A DNA stretch of 52,234 nt from assembly GCF_900112265.1 (NCBI RefSeq), contig NZ_FOLO01000040.1, positions 1-52,234 on the forward strand, written 5' to 3'. Position numbers and translations under genes: made by a program. Source of the stretch: Pseudoalteromonas denitrificans DSM 6059. GTDB lineage: Bacteria > Pseudomonadota > Gammaproteobacteria > Enterobacterales > Alteromonadaceae. The notes beneath the pieces are model-generated. The model ran no database searches and was not told the DNA's origin. It was given only the letters and a program-made list of their open reading frames with translations. Of the stretch, positions 42,117-50,316 are shown in pieces; position 1 is the stretch's first letter, and each line of letters begins with the position of its first letter.

Positions 42117-43436
42117 TTAGTTAAATTTAAGTCTTTGTAAATTTTGATAGCTGCTATAAGGGCTGGTTACAACTTGCTCACCTATTTCTAAGCCTTCAAT
42201 GACTTCAATAAATTGACTATTACGGCGCCCTAAACGCACGGTGCGTTTTACGGCCTCAAGAGAGTTTTGACTCACAACAAAAATCCAACTCCCACCGGTA
42301 TCTTGATAAAATGCACCATTAGGAATGAGTATTGCTTTGCTAGCATCACCTAAAGTTAATTTTATTTGCATTGTCTGACCTCGACGAATGCCTTGTGGTT
42401 GATGATTTTCAAATTTAAAGTCAACTTTAAACTGACCATTTTGCACTTGAGGATAAATTTTTGAAATTTTTAACGTGTATTCATTACTCTGATTTTTCAT
42501 ATGCGCTCTTTGACCAATATCTATTCTGCCTAAATAAAACTCATCAATAAAAGCAGTTAACTTATAGTCGTTCGGTGTATCTATTTGACCTAATCGTTCA
42601 CCTCGGGCAATGCTTTGGCCTATCTCAACATTAAAGCCTGATAATGTGCCTTTGACCGGCGCTTTTACATTCATATTGTCTAAATTTTGTTTAGATATTG
42701 CTAAGTTGCTTTCTAGTCGCTTGCTGGTTTTTTTTAGAAAACTCAACTGTTCACCTTGCATACGTGCATCTGAACTTTGGCTTTCTACTATAAGTTCAAG
42801 GCTATTCTTATACCAATTCAGGGTATCTAACGTATCTTGATATTGTGATTTATTAAGCGCATTCGTTTTTAGTAAAGCTTTTTCTCTTGAAGCTTGACGT
42901 GTTAATAGCTGAATTTGAAATTGAATGTCGAGGATATTACGTTTATGTTGTAATCGGTTTTGTTCAAGGTTTAATTCAATAGAGCGCATGTTGTTTAGTT
43001 GTTCGGCAACACGGGTTTCATTTCCCAGAACATTTAATTGTAGTGACGCATTTGATAACTCAACAATCAAATCACCAGTTTTTAAACTTGTACCATCTTC
43101 GACTAATATTCGTTCAATACGCCCGCCTTCTATTGCGTCTAAAAAAACAGTCTTAGCTGGTGTAACCTGAGCGCGAATTGGAATGAAGTCTTCAAATATG
43201 CCTGAAGTGACATCAGATATTATTATTCGACTATTATCAACAAGGAGTGATTTTCCAGTTGACTGCATAGAAAAAAAATACTTTATAAAAAAAATACTAA
43301 CGATAATGAGAATTGCAATAACCCATTTATTGAAACGATATTTTTTATTAATGATTTTTTTATCCATTCCTGCACCAGAAACTGCATTTGCGGGTTTAGT
43401 TTCAATTGTGCTTATGGACGATAAATTTTTTGACAT
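42117..43436 (-). CDS. HlyD/MacA-type periplasmic adaptor
   Basis: The 439-residue adaptor has one N-terminal membrane anchor (WVIAILIIVSIFFIKYFF, about residues 34-52), a lipoyl-like half (PAKTVFLDAIEGGRIERILVEDGTSLKTGDLIVEL), a long coiled-coil hairpin (about 120-255), the second lipoyl half (VKAPVKGTLSGFNVEIGQSI) and a beta-barrel with RRGQTMQIKLTLG. It would link the inner-membrane permease to an outer-membrane channel encoded elsewhere. Start is ATG 43436; a TTG four codons earlier is less likely. It is the first gene of the operon, about 48 bases after a sigma-54-like promoter element. Confidence 0.93.
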   Translation of the reverse strand: MSKNLSSISTIETKPANAVSGAGMDKKIINKKYRFNKWVIAILIIVSIFFIKYFFSMQSTGKSLLVDNSRIIISDVTSGIFEDFIPIRAQVTPAKTVFLDAIEGGRIERILVEDGTSLKTGDLIVELSNASLQLNVLGNETRVAEQLNNMRSIELNLEQNRLQHKRNILDIQFQIQLLTRQASREKALLKTNALNKSQYQDTLDTLNWYKNSLELIVESQSSDARMQGEQLSFLKKTSKRLESNLAISKQNLDNMNVKAPVKGTLSGFNVEIGQSIARGERLGQIDTPNDYKLTAFIDEFYLGRIDIGQRAHMKNQSNEYTLKISKIYPQVQNGQFKVDFKFENHQPQGIRRGQTMQIKLTLGDASKAILIPNGAFYQDTGGSWIFVVSQNSLEAVKRTVRLGRRNSQFIEVIEGLEIGEQVVTSPYSSYQNLQRLKFN

Positions 43437-43483
43437 AATAATTAGCAACAGCCTATTTTGCTTTATTGGTTTAGCGTTATTAG

Positions 43484-43499
43484 TACAAGTTCCATTCCA
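43484..43499 (-). promoter_or_regulatory. Candidate sigma-54 (-24/-12) promoter for the efflux operon
   Basis: Read on the minus strand, TGGAATGGAACTTGTA matches TGGCACGnnnnTTGCW at 9 of 12 defined positions, with GG and the TTG at the right spacing but GT instead of GC at -12. It is about 48 bases upstream of the adaptor ATG. Confidence 0.45.
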
Positions 43500-43561
43500 T
43501 ATTTTATCTATTTGTTTTAATTAGATTTTATATTTTAAGGTTTGAAAAGTAATTATTTAAC

Positions 43562-43598
43562 TGTACGATAATGAACAGTTGGTGTACGTTAATGAACA
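43562..43598. promoter_or_regulatory. Tandem 16-bp dyads, likely regulator-binding sites
   Basis: TGTACGATAATGAACA (43562-43577) and TGTACGTTAATGAACA (43583-43598) differ at one base and are spaced 21 bp apart, two helical turns. Each is a dyad of TGTwC-N6-GwACA form. They lie 64 or more bases upstream of the candidate -24 element, where enhancer sites of NtrC-family activators normally sit, and 41 bases upstream of the regulator's own GTG. Confidence 0.7.
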
Positions 43599-43638
43599 TT
43601 ATCAAAAGAAAAAGTAAGTATAAAAAGGAGTATTTTTA

Positions 43639-45045
43639 GTGAAAAAAGAAGGGCGGATCCTCATTGTTGATGATGATGAAGATATATTAACGGCAGGAAA
43701 ACTATTACTAAAACGCCAGTTCTCACATGTTAGTACCTGTAATTTACCTGAACATATACCTACTTTTATAAGCACCCAACATTTTGATGCTATTTTACTG
43801 GATATGAATTTTGGTCCAGGAGAAAGCTCAGGCAAACAAGGATTTCATTGGTTAAAAAAAATATTAGAAATAAACCCGCAGAGTGTGATCATTATGATCA
43901 CGGCCCATGGTGGCGTTGATGTGGCGGTTGAAGCAATGAAATTGGGGGCAACAGATTTTATTTCAAAACCTTGGCAAAATGAAAAAGTCATCGCTACAGT
44001 TTCAACGGCTGTTTTATTAGGCCAAAGCCGTTGTGAAACACAAAGTTTACGGGCTGCAAATCAAGTCTTAGTACAAGACAATAACCAATTGAATCAACAA
44101 GAAATTATTGCCCAGTCAGATGAGATGCTTAAAATCCAAACATTGCTCCAACATGCAGCCCCTACAGATGCAAATATACTAATTTTGGGAGAAAATGGTA
44201 CCGGAAAGGAGCTTATTGCAAGAGATCTTCATCAAAAAAGTTTGAGAGCACACAAAGTTTTTATGTCTGTAGACTTAGGCGCCATTTCTGAAAGTTTATT
44301 TGAAAGTGAATTATTTGGTCATAAAAAAGGTGCTTTTACCGGGGCACATCATGATCGTATTGGTAGGTTAAAAGCAGCTGATGGGGGCACTTTATTTCTT
44401 GATGAAATTGGTAACTTACCATTGCATTTACAAGCAAAACTTTTAACTATTCTTGAACAAAGAAAAGTGACACCACTGGGCGCTAATGAAGCTGTGCCAT
44501 TTGATGTCAGAGTGGTATCTGCGACTAATATATCTAAAAATGATTTAAAAACAGATGCTTGCTTTCGCCAAGATTTGTTATTTCGATTGAATACAGTAGA
44601 AATTAATTTACCACCATTAAGAAAACGAATACAAGATATTGAACCAATCGCTCAATATTTTATTTCCCTTTATAGTAAAAAATATCAAAAACCAGAAAAA
44701 GAATTAGATAATGATGCGCTCATCGCTATCAAATCTAATTCTTGGCCGGGCAATATCAGGGAATTGCGCCATGCAGTCGAACGCGCTGTTATTCTAAGTC
44801 AAACTCATAAGTTTACCTGCCATGATTTTCAGATTGAAACAGTAAATAAAAATCACATTGAAAAACATAATGTTATTAAAGATGAACCGACTGAATTACC
44901 GCAAGACCTTAATTTAGAGGTAATTGAAAAACAGGCTATCTCGCAGGCATTAAAAAAACATCGTTATAATATTAGCCATACAGCAAAAGAGCTGGGGTTA
45001 ACACGTGCAGCTTTATATAGAAGGATGGAAAAGCATGGGCTTTAA
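43639..45045 (+). CDS. Sigma-54-dependent response regulator (NtrC family)
   Basis: The 468-residue activator has a receiver domain (LIVDDDEDIL, D53 region in AILLDMNFGPGES, ITAHGGVDVAVEAM, and SKPW), a linker, a AAA+ domain (about 150-370) with Walker A GENGTGKE, the sigma-54-contacting GAFTGA loop and Walker B DGGTLFLDEIGNL, and a Fis-type HTH (HRYNISHTAKELGLTRAALYRRM). The receiver insertion with NFGPGESSGKQG is longer than usual. It starts at GTG 43639 with AAGGAG eight bases upstream. It precedes and overlaps the kinase gene and is divergent from the efflux operon. Confidence 0.95.
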   Translation: MKKEGRILIVDDDEDILTAGKLLLKRQFSHVSTCNLPEHIPTFISTQHFDAILLDMNFGPGESSGKQGFHWLKKILEINPQSVIIMITAHGGVDVAVEAMKLGATDFISKPWQNEKVIATVSTAVLLGQSRCETQSLRAANQVLVQDNNQLNQQEIIAQSDEMLKIQTLLQHAAPTDANILILGENGTGKELIARDLHQKSLRAHKVFMSVDLGAISESLFESELFGHKKGAFTGAHHDRIGRLKAADGGTLFLDEIGNLPLHLQAKLLTILEQRKVTPLGANEAVPFDVRVVSATNISKNDLKTDACFRQDLLFRLNTVEINLPPLRKRIQDIEPIAQYFISLYSKKYQKPEKELDNDALIAIKSNSWPGNIRELRHAVERAVILSQTHKFTCHDFQIETVNKNHIEKHNVIKDEPTELPQDLNLEVIEKQAISQALKKHRYNISHTAKELGLTRAALYRRMEKHGL

Positions 45046-46387
45046 ACGATTTTCATTACTGATAGTTATTCGTACAGTTTTTGCTATAGCGACAACGATT
45101 GCTCTCACATTAACGATTACACAGCCTGGTTATCATGCAACGAGTATAGTGTTGTTATGTGTAGTGTTGTTTCAATTTATAGAAATTATTAAGTTTACTT
45201 CAAAAACAAATGCGGAATTAATTCGCTTTTTTGATGCAGCTCGTCATGGCGATTATTCACAAAATTTTGATTTTAAAGCTGTTGGCACTGGCTTTGATGA
45301 ATTAGGTGCTGCTTTTAATGATATTTTGTCTAAAATGAATTCTGCGCGGGTAATACAAGAAGAAAAGTTACGCCATATAAAAGCGATTGTTGAACATGTG
45401 CCTGTACCGCTGATCAGCATTTACCATGATGGTAAGGTAATGCTTTGGAATAATAGTGCCAGGCGATTATTTGGTTTGAATAAGATTGTTAATCTTGATG
45501 ATTTTAAGAAGTTCGGTGGTGACTTTTATAAAAGCCTTCAAAATATTGTTGCAGGAGAGCGGCGTTTAATTAATGTTAATATTGATGATATGGAACATCG
45601 TTTAATTATTTCAGCAACTGAAATCATTATTGCTAAAAGACAGGAAACCTTGCTGAGTATGCAAGATATTCAAAATGAATTAGCGGTGGCACAGTTGCAG
45701 GCATGGCAAGATTTAGTGAGTGTTTTAACACACGAAATAATGAATAGCATTACACCTGTCGCATCACTTGCAAAAACAGCGGTTGATTTAGTTGAAGATG
45801 TAAAGTTGAAAACACAAAACGCACCTGAAATAACAGAGGAATTAGACGATGTTTTGGGAGCTGTGCAAACAGTTGCAAGACGAAGTGATGGATTAATGCA
45901 GTTTGTGAGCAGCTATCGTCGTTTAACTAGGTTACCTAAACCAAATAAAAAACCAACAAATCTTGTCACTTTGTTTGAACATGTAAAATCATTAACAACA
46001 CAAAACTGGCAAGAGAACAATATCACCTTCCATATGAATATAAAACCAACGGGGTTGGACTTGTGTGTTGATGTAGACATGATAGAACAAATATTAATTA
46101 ACCTACTACAAAATGCGGTTCAGGCGGTATCTCATGTTTATGATGCGCAGATTGATATGATTGCATTTTTAAATTCTAGAGGGCATGTTGTGATTGAAGT
46201 GGCCGATAATGGCGAAGGAATACCAGATGATATCGCTTCGCAAATATTCGTGCCCTTTTTTACAACTAAGAAAGAAGGTTCAGGTGTTGGGTTAGCATTA
46301 GCTCGTCAAGTTATGTTAGCCCATGAAGGTAAAATTTCTGTGCGGGACAATGAAGAGGGGGGGGCGACATTTAGTTTAACTTTTTAA
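45035..46387 (+). CDS. Sensor histidine kinase partner of the sigma-54 regulator
   Basis: The 450-residue kinase has two transmembrane helices close together (about residues 7-55), a short HAMP-like segment, a PAS domain (about 110-210, with VPVPLISIYHDGKVMLWNNSARRLFGL), a HisKA domain with the H-box SVLTHEIMNSITPVASLAKT, and an HATPase_c domain with NLLQNAVQAV, DNGEGIP and GVGLALARQVMLAHEG. The motif HEIMNS is characteristic of kinases paired with NtrC-type regulators. Start ATG 45035 overlaps the regulator by 11 bases; the earlier in-frame start would be inside it. It converges with rhombosortase, overlapping by 12 bases. Confidence 0.93.
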   Translation: MGFKRFSLLIVIRTVFAIATTIALTLTITQPGYHATSIVLLCVVLFQFIEIIKFTSKTNAELIRFFDAARHGDYSQNFDFKAVGTGFDELGAAFNDILSKMNSARVIQEEKLRHIKAIVEHVPVPLISIYHDGKVMLWNNSARRLFGLNKIVNLDDFKKFGGDFYKSLQNIVAGERRLINVNIDDMEHRLIISATEIIIAKRQETLLSMQDIQNELAVAQLQAWQDLVSVLTHEIMNSITPVASLAKTAVDLVEDVKLKTQNAPEITEELDDVLGAVQTVARRSDGLMQFVSSYRRLTRLPKPNKKPTNLVTLFEHVKSLTTQNWQENNITFHMNIKPTGLDLCVDVDMIEQILINLLQNAVQAVSHVYDAQIDMIAFLNSRGHVVIEVADNGEGIPDDIASQIFVPFFTTKKEGSGVGLALARQVMLAHEGKISVRDNEEGGATFSLTF

Positions 46388-46954
46388 CTTATGCTTTAGG
46401 TTTTCTAAGATAAATACACTGCCACCAATTGCACCTAATAAATGTGCTTCTATGGCGACTCTGGCATCGATTAATATACCTACATCTGCATTTGGACCAT
46501 TATACTGCTCCCATAAAACTTTAAGCCATACACCTAAAAACAATACATAGCCTGATTTCATTCCTACTTGAATATCTTTTAATGCACCAAAAATAATCAC
46601 CCCATGTAATAAACCACTCAAACCAGTATAAATATGGGTTTCTGGATAAAAAAGATATAAACCTATACCACAAAATAACCCGAGAAATATGACATTAAAT
46701 AAATATCTTCTAGGGCTTGTATGCTCTGCATGTAATGCCCAAATAAGTAAAATACCACCACAATTTAAAAGTAAGTGATACCAATTAGAGTGAACAAGTT
46801 GGCCTGTTAATAACCGCCAAAACTGTCCTTGCGTTATTAAAGAACGGTCAAATTCTAATACGGGATTTAAGGCAAATAATGCAAATAAAAAACTTAATAC
46901 GCTAAGGGTAAGTGGAGGGAGAATATATTTTTTATTTAATGGTAAATCTATCAT
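46376..46954 (-). CDS. rrtA: Rhombosortase (rhomboid-family intramembrane protease)
   Basis: The 192-residue protein has six hydrophobic segments and the rhomboid catalytic pair: S113 in TGLSGLLHG and H171 in AIEAHLLGAIGG. Rhombosortases cleave the GlyGly-CTERM tails of secreted proteins such as proteases in Vibrio, Shewanella and Pseudoalteromonas. Size and motif (short rhomboid with GLSGxLHG) fit this group rather than GlpG. No protein in this window ends in an obvious GlyGly-CTERM tail, so its substrates are encoded elsewhere. The gene is divergent from gamma-glutamyltransferase. Confidence 0.88.
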   Translation of the reverse strand: MIDLPLNKKYILPPLTLSVLSFLFALFALNPVLEFDRSLITQGQFWRLLTGQLVHSNWYHLLLNCGGILLIWALHAEHTSPRRYLFNVIFLGLFCGIGLYLFYPETHIYTGLSGLLHGVIIFGALKDIQVGMKSGYVLFLGVWLKVLWEQYNGPNADVGILIDARVAIEAHLLGAIGGSVFILENLKHKLKS

Positions 46955-47046
46955 TGTGGTCCAAAAAAAGCGTAAATTACTATAAAGTTTTGCTTATTCT
47001 GCCTCTTTCACATTAATATGCAATTATCAGTTAAAAATAAAATGAA

Positions 47047-48807
47047 ATGATGAAAAAAATAACTTCGTATTTATTAGCATTAAGTCTTCCATTGTTCCTT
47101 ATTACACACAATGTAACAGGTAAAACAAAAAGGGAAGATAGAGAGCCTGAGGCTGCAACCGGATTTCATTTAAAAAAAGCAGCACAAGGTCAAAAATTTA
47201 TGGTCGCGGCTGCAAACCCTTATGCAGTAAAAGCTGGACAGACTATTTTGGCACAAGGTGGGAGTGCGATTGATGCTGCAATTGCCGTTCAAGCTGTGCT
47301 TACTTTAGTTGAACCACAATCCTCAGGGATAGGCGGTGGCGCATTTATAATGCACTTTGATAAACAGACGAATAATTTAACAACCTTTGATGGACGTGAA
47401 ACCGCACCCGAAAAAGCCTCTTCAGAGTTGTTTTTAGACAAAAGTGGTAAAGTAACGCCTTGGATCAAAGCAGTTGTTGGTGGCCGTTCTGTGGGTGTGC
47501 CTGGTGTATTAGGTGCACTTGCCAAAGCACATAAAACACAAGGGCTATTACCTTGGAAGACATTATTTTTACCCGCAATTGAATTGGCTCAAAATGGTTT
47601 TATTGTATCACCGCGCCTTGAAATGCTTTTAAGTAAAAAGTTTAATCCGGGTGTTCACCAAATGCCTGGTACAAAAGAGTATTTTTTTCCTAATGGTGAA
47701 GTGATAAAAGCTGGAACAAATAAGAAAAACCCAGATTTAGCACACTTTTATAAACAGCTTGCAAATGAGGGCATTAAAGCATTTTATTTTGGTGAGAATG
47801 CAAAAAAAATAGCAAATAAAGTTCAAAACTCGGTTATAGCACCTGGGTTATTAACCGTTAAAGATATTAATCACTACGTAGCAAAGCAAAGAGAGGCTGT
47901 TTGTGCGCCGTATCATGAATATAAAGTGTGTTCTATGGGGCCTCCAAGTTCAGGTGGGGTTGCTTTATTGCAAATATTAAGGTTGCTTGAAGATAAAAAT
48001 ATGTCTCAATATGGTGTTAATGATGTAAAAGCATTACATTATTTTACCCAAGCTTCTCGTTTAGCTTTTGCTGATAGAAATGTTTATATGGCAGATCCTG
48101 ACTTTGTAGATGTGCCTGTTAAAGCTTTATTAGCACAGCAGTATATTACTGAACGGGCTTCATTGATCACCCAAAAAGATATGGGGTTGGCTATTGCTGG
48201 TCAGCCAGTTAAAACTTTAGCATATGCGATTGATGATGCATATGAAATGCCTTCTACAAGCCATATATCCATTGTAGATAGTCAAGGCGATGCTGTTTCT
48301 ATGACAACATCAATCGAAATGGCCTTTGGCTCCACCTTAATGGTGAACGGGTATCTATTAAATAATCAATTAACTGATTTTGCTTTATCTCCGACAAGAA
48401 ATGGCTTGCCTGTGATCAATCGTGTACAAGGTAATAAACGTCCAAGAAGTTCTATGTCACCGGTTATGGTATTTAATAAAGATGGTAGTTTAAGATTAGT
48501 CATTGGCTCCCCTGGTGGCAGTCGAATTATTAACTATGTTGCACAAGCTGTTGTTGGGGTTTTAGACTGGGGGCTAAGCGCACAAGATGCGATTAATATG
48601 CCTAGGATCACTAATCGTAATCGTTATACTAGTTTAGAAAAAGAGACTCAATTAGAACATAAAAAATTGGCGTTTGAAAAACTGGGTCATGAGGTGAAAA
48701 TAGTCAATTTAAATTCAGGTATTCATGCTGTTGAATTGCTGAATGGCAGATTATATGGCGCAGCAGACCCTAGGCGTGAAGGTATTGCAATGTCTGAGCT
48801 AAATTAA
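47047..48807 (+). CDS. ggt: Gamma-glutamyltransferase
   Basis: The 586-residue exported enzyme transfers or hydrolyses the gamma-glutamyl group of glutathione in the periplasm. It has an N-terminal hydrophobic signal (KKITSYLLALSLPLFLITHN), then AANPYAVKAGQTILAQGGSAIDAAIAVQ and the GIGGGAFIMHFD segment. The nucleophile of the small subunit is Thr404 in PSTSHISIVD, so autoprocessing before it should yield a large and a small chain. Gly-rich GSPGGSRIINYV forms the oxyanion region. ATG ATG starts the gene; either may be used. Length is normal. Confidence 0.95.
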   Translation: MMKKITSYLLALSLPLFLITHNVTGKTKREDREPEAATGFHLKKAAQGQKFMVAAANPYAVKAGQTILAQGGSAIDAAIAVQAVLTLVEPQSSGIGGGAFIMHFDKQTNNLTTFDGRETAPEKASSELFLDKSGKVTPWIKAVVGGRSVGVPGVLGALAKAHKTQGLLPWKTLFLPAIELAQNGFIVSPRLEMLLSKKFNPGVHQMPGTKEYFFPNGEVIKAGTNKKNPDLAHFYKQLANEGIKAFYFGENAKKIANKVQNSVIAPGLLTVKDINHYVAKQREAVCAPYHEYKVCSMGPPSSGGVALLQILRLLEDKNMSQYGVNDVKALHYFTQASRLAFADRNVYMADPDFVDVPVKALLAQQYITERASLITQKDMGLAIAGQPVKTLAYAIDDAYEMPSTSHISIVDSQGDAVSMTTSIEMAFGSTLMVNGYLLNNQLTDFALSPTRNGLPVINRVQGNKRPRSSMSPVMVFNKDGSLRLVIGSPGGSRIINYVAQAVVGVLDWGLSAQDAINMPRITNRNRYTSLEKETQLEHKKLAFEKLGHEVKIVNLNSGIHAVELLNGRLYGAADPRREGIAMSELN

Positions 48808-48808
48808 T

Positions 48809-50011
48809 TTATTCAATAACAGATTTAATCCAATGCCTATGCCATTGTAGTAACTCGGTAATAGGTTTTGGTTTGCTGATCAAATAACCTTGTAGCAATA
48901 TATTTTTATTGTAGCTTTGTAAAAACTCTAACTCCTCAAATGTTTCAATACCTTCAGCGACTAAATCAATATTTTGCTTATTTGTTAAGCTAACAAGGGC
49001 ATTTACGATTGTTTGTGAAAAAAGATCATTGTGCAGCTCACAAATCAAACTCCGATCAATTTTAATTTCTGTGAAGGGCAATGTTCTTAACTGATTCAAG
49101 TTTGTAAAACCTGTGCCAAAATCATCTAAAGAAACACCAAAACCTCTTAGTCTAAGTCGGTTAAGTGTTTCTAATTGCTTATCGTTCGCGAGCGCATGTT
49201 CTTCCGTAATTTCTAATATAACTTGATCTGGTTTCATGTTATAAACATCAAGAATTGTCTCTAGCTTATCAGGACAATCTAAGTCAGTTAATTGAGTTGA
49301 TGAAAGGTTAATTGCTGTTTTAAAATCATGATCTAATGTTTCTACTAGGCGTTGGTGATCTGCCGATGATTTTTCAAACAACTGAAAGGTAAGTAAATTA
49401 ATTAAATCATACTTTTCTGCTGTTGGAATAAATGCACTTGGAGGAATAGGGAATGAATCTTGCGGTCTGACAATTCTCGCCAGCACTTCAATACTCGATA
49501 CCCTGTTGGTTTTACTATCTATTTTAGGCTGGTAATGAGGTGTGATCTGGTTTTCGGTGATGGCATCTATTAATTCATCTTCCGTTAATGCTAGTGTTGA
49601 ATGTGTTCCCTTTCGTAAAAAAGTATGTAGTTTATCTAGTTCGTATAAAAGACCATCTAAAGTAATAGGTTTACTTAAGTTTCCTATAAGATGTGTCATT
49701 TGTGCTTTTGCAAGTTCACAGGCTAAAGATATAACACGAGGGTCCATCTCTGAAACTATGATGATCCCCCCTTGATAATTTTGTTGACCAAGGCAGCGTA
49801 TAAGTCCCATACCATCAATATCGGGCATATTTAAATCGGTAAAAATAACATCGTAATGTGTTTTTTTAATTTGCATTGATTCAATCACAGCAGCAGCACT
49901 GATAAATACACTAATATTGTTATAACCTAGTTCTTTTAAGTTAGCTGCAAGCATCATTAAAATTGCGTGGGAGTCGTCGACGAGGGCGATATGAATATTA
50001 AAGCGTTCCAT
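48809..50011 (-). CDS. Response regulator with EAL domain (c-di-GMP phosphodiesterase)
   Basis: The 400-residue protein has an N-terminal receiver (IALVDDSHAILMML, D60 region in VIFTDLNMPDIDG, IGNLSKPITL) and a C-terminal EAL domain (about 150-395). The signature is EVLAR; other active-site motifs are kept: LEITEEHA, SLDDFGTGFTNL, KIDRSLI, VAEGIET and LQGYLISKP. It should therefore hydrolyse cyclic di-GMP, as in RocR-like proteins. ATG 50011 (MERFNIHIALVDD) is preferred because AAGGA lies nine bases upstream; ATG 50032 would include it. It is monocistronic, with no partner kinase gene alongside. Confidence 0.92.
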   Translation of the reverse strand: MERFNIHIALVDDSHAILMMLAANLKELGYNNISVFISAAAVIESMQIKKTHYDVIFTDLNMPDIDGMGLIRCLGQQNYQGGIIIVSEMDPRVISLACELAKAQMTHLIGNLSKPITLDGLLYELDKLHTFLRKGTHSTLALTEDELIDAITENQITPHYQPKIDSKTNRVSSIEVLARIVRPQDSFPIPPSAFIPTAEKYDLINLLTFQLFEKSSADHQRLVETLDHDFKTAINLSSTQLTDLDCPDKLETILDVYNMKPDQVILEITEEHALANDKQLETLNRLRLRGFGVSLDDFGTGFTNLNQLRTLPFTEIKIDRSLICELHNDLFSQTIVNALVSLTNKQNIDLVAEGIETFEELEFLQSYNKNILLQGYLISKPKPITELLQWHRHWIKSVIE

Positions 50012-50316
50012 ATTGCTAAGTCCTTTATCCATGTAATATAGAAAGATTAGTATCTGTATATAAAATAGCCAAGTTAAAGTTTAGGTATTTTAACTTTAAA
50101 CTATTAAAGCTATAAAACGAGTGTGTCGGCTCAGTTCTGCATGTTTAAATTTTGCTTTATACAGAAGTACTTCTGTAGCAAAAATGTTTATTCAAAGTTA
50201 ACAGAAGCTTAGATGTTATCTTTACTGGTCTGTTGTGCAGATAATTGATTGCAATTTTTTATATAATCATAATAATTAACTATTGAATAATAATCATCAA
50301 ATACGCCAGAGAAACA
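50012..50316. other. Divergent control region between the EAL gene and maeA
   Basis: About 300 AT-rich bases. It contains the perfect 16-base palindrome at 50161-50176 and, nearer maeA, TATAAT at 50262-50267 as a possible -10, with no convincing -35 at normal spacing. No gene was seen. Confidence 0.5.
50161..50176. promoter_or_regulatory. Perfect 16-base palindrome
   Basis: ACAGAAGTACTTCTGT reads the same on both strands. It lies 141 bases before maeA and about 150 bases before the EAL gene. A further ACAGAAG starts at 50201. Such a site suits a homodimeric repressor or activator, but no known operator was recognised. Confidence 0.45.
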
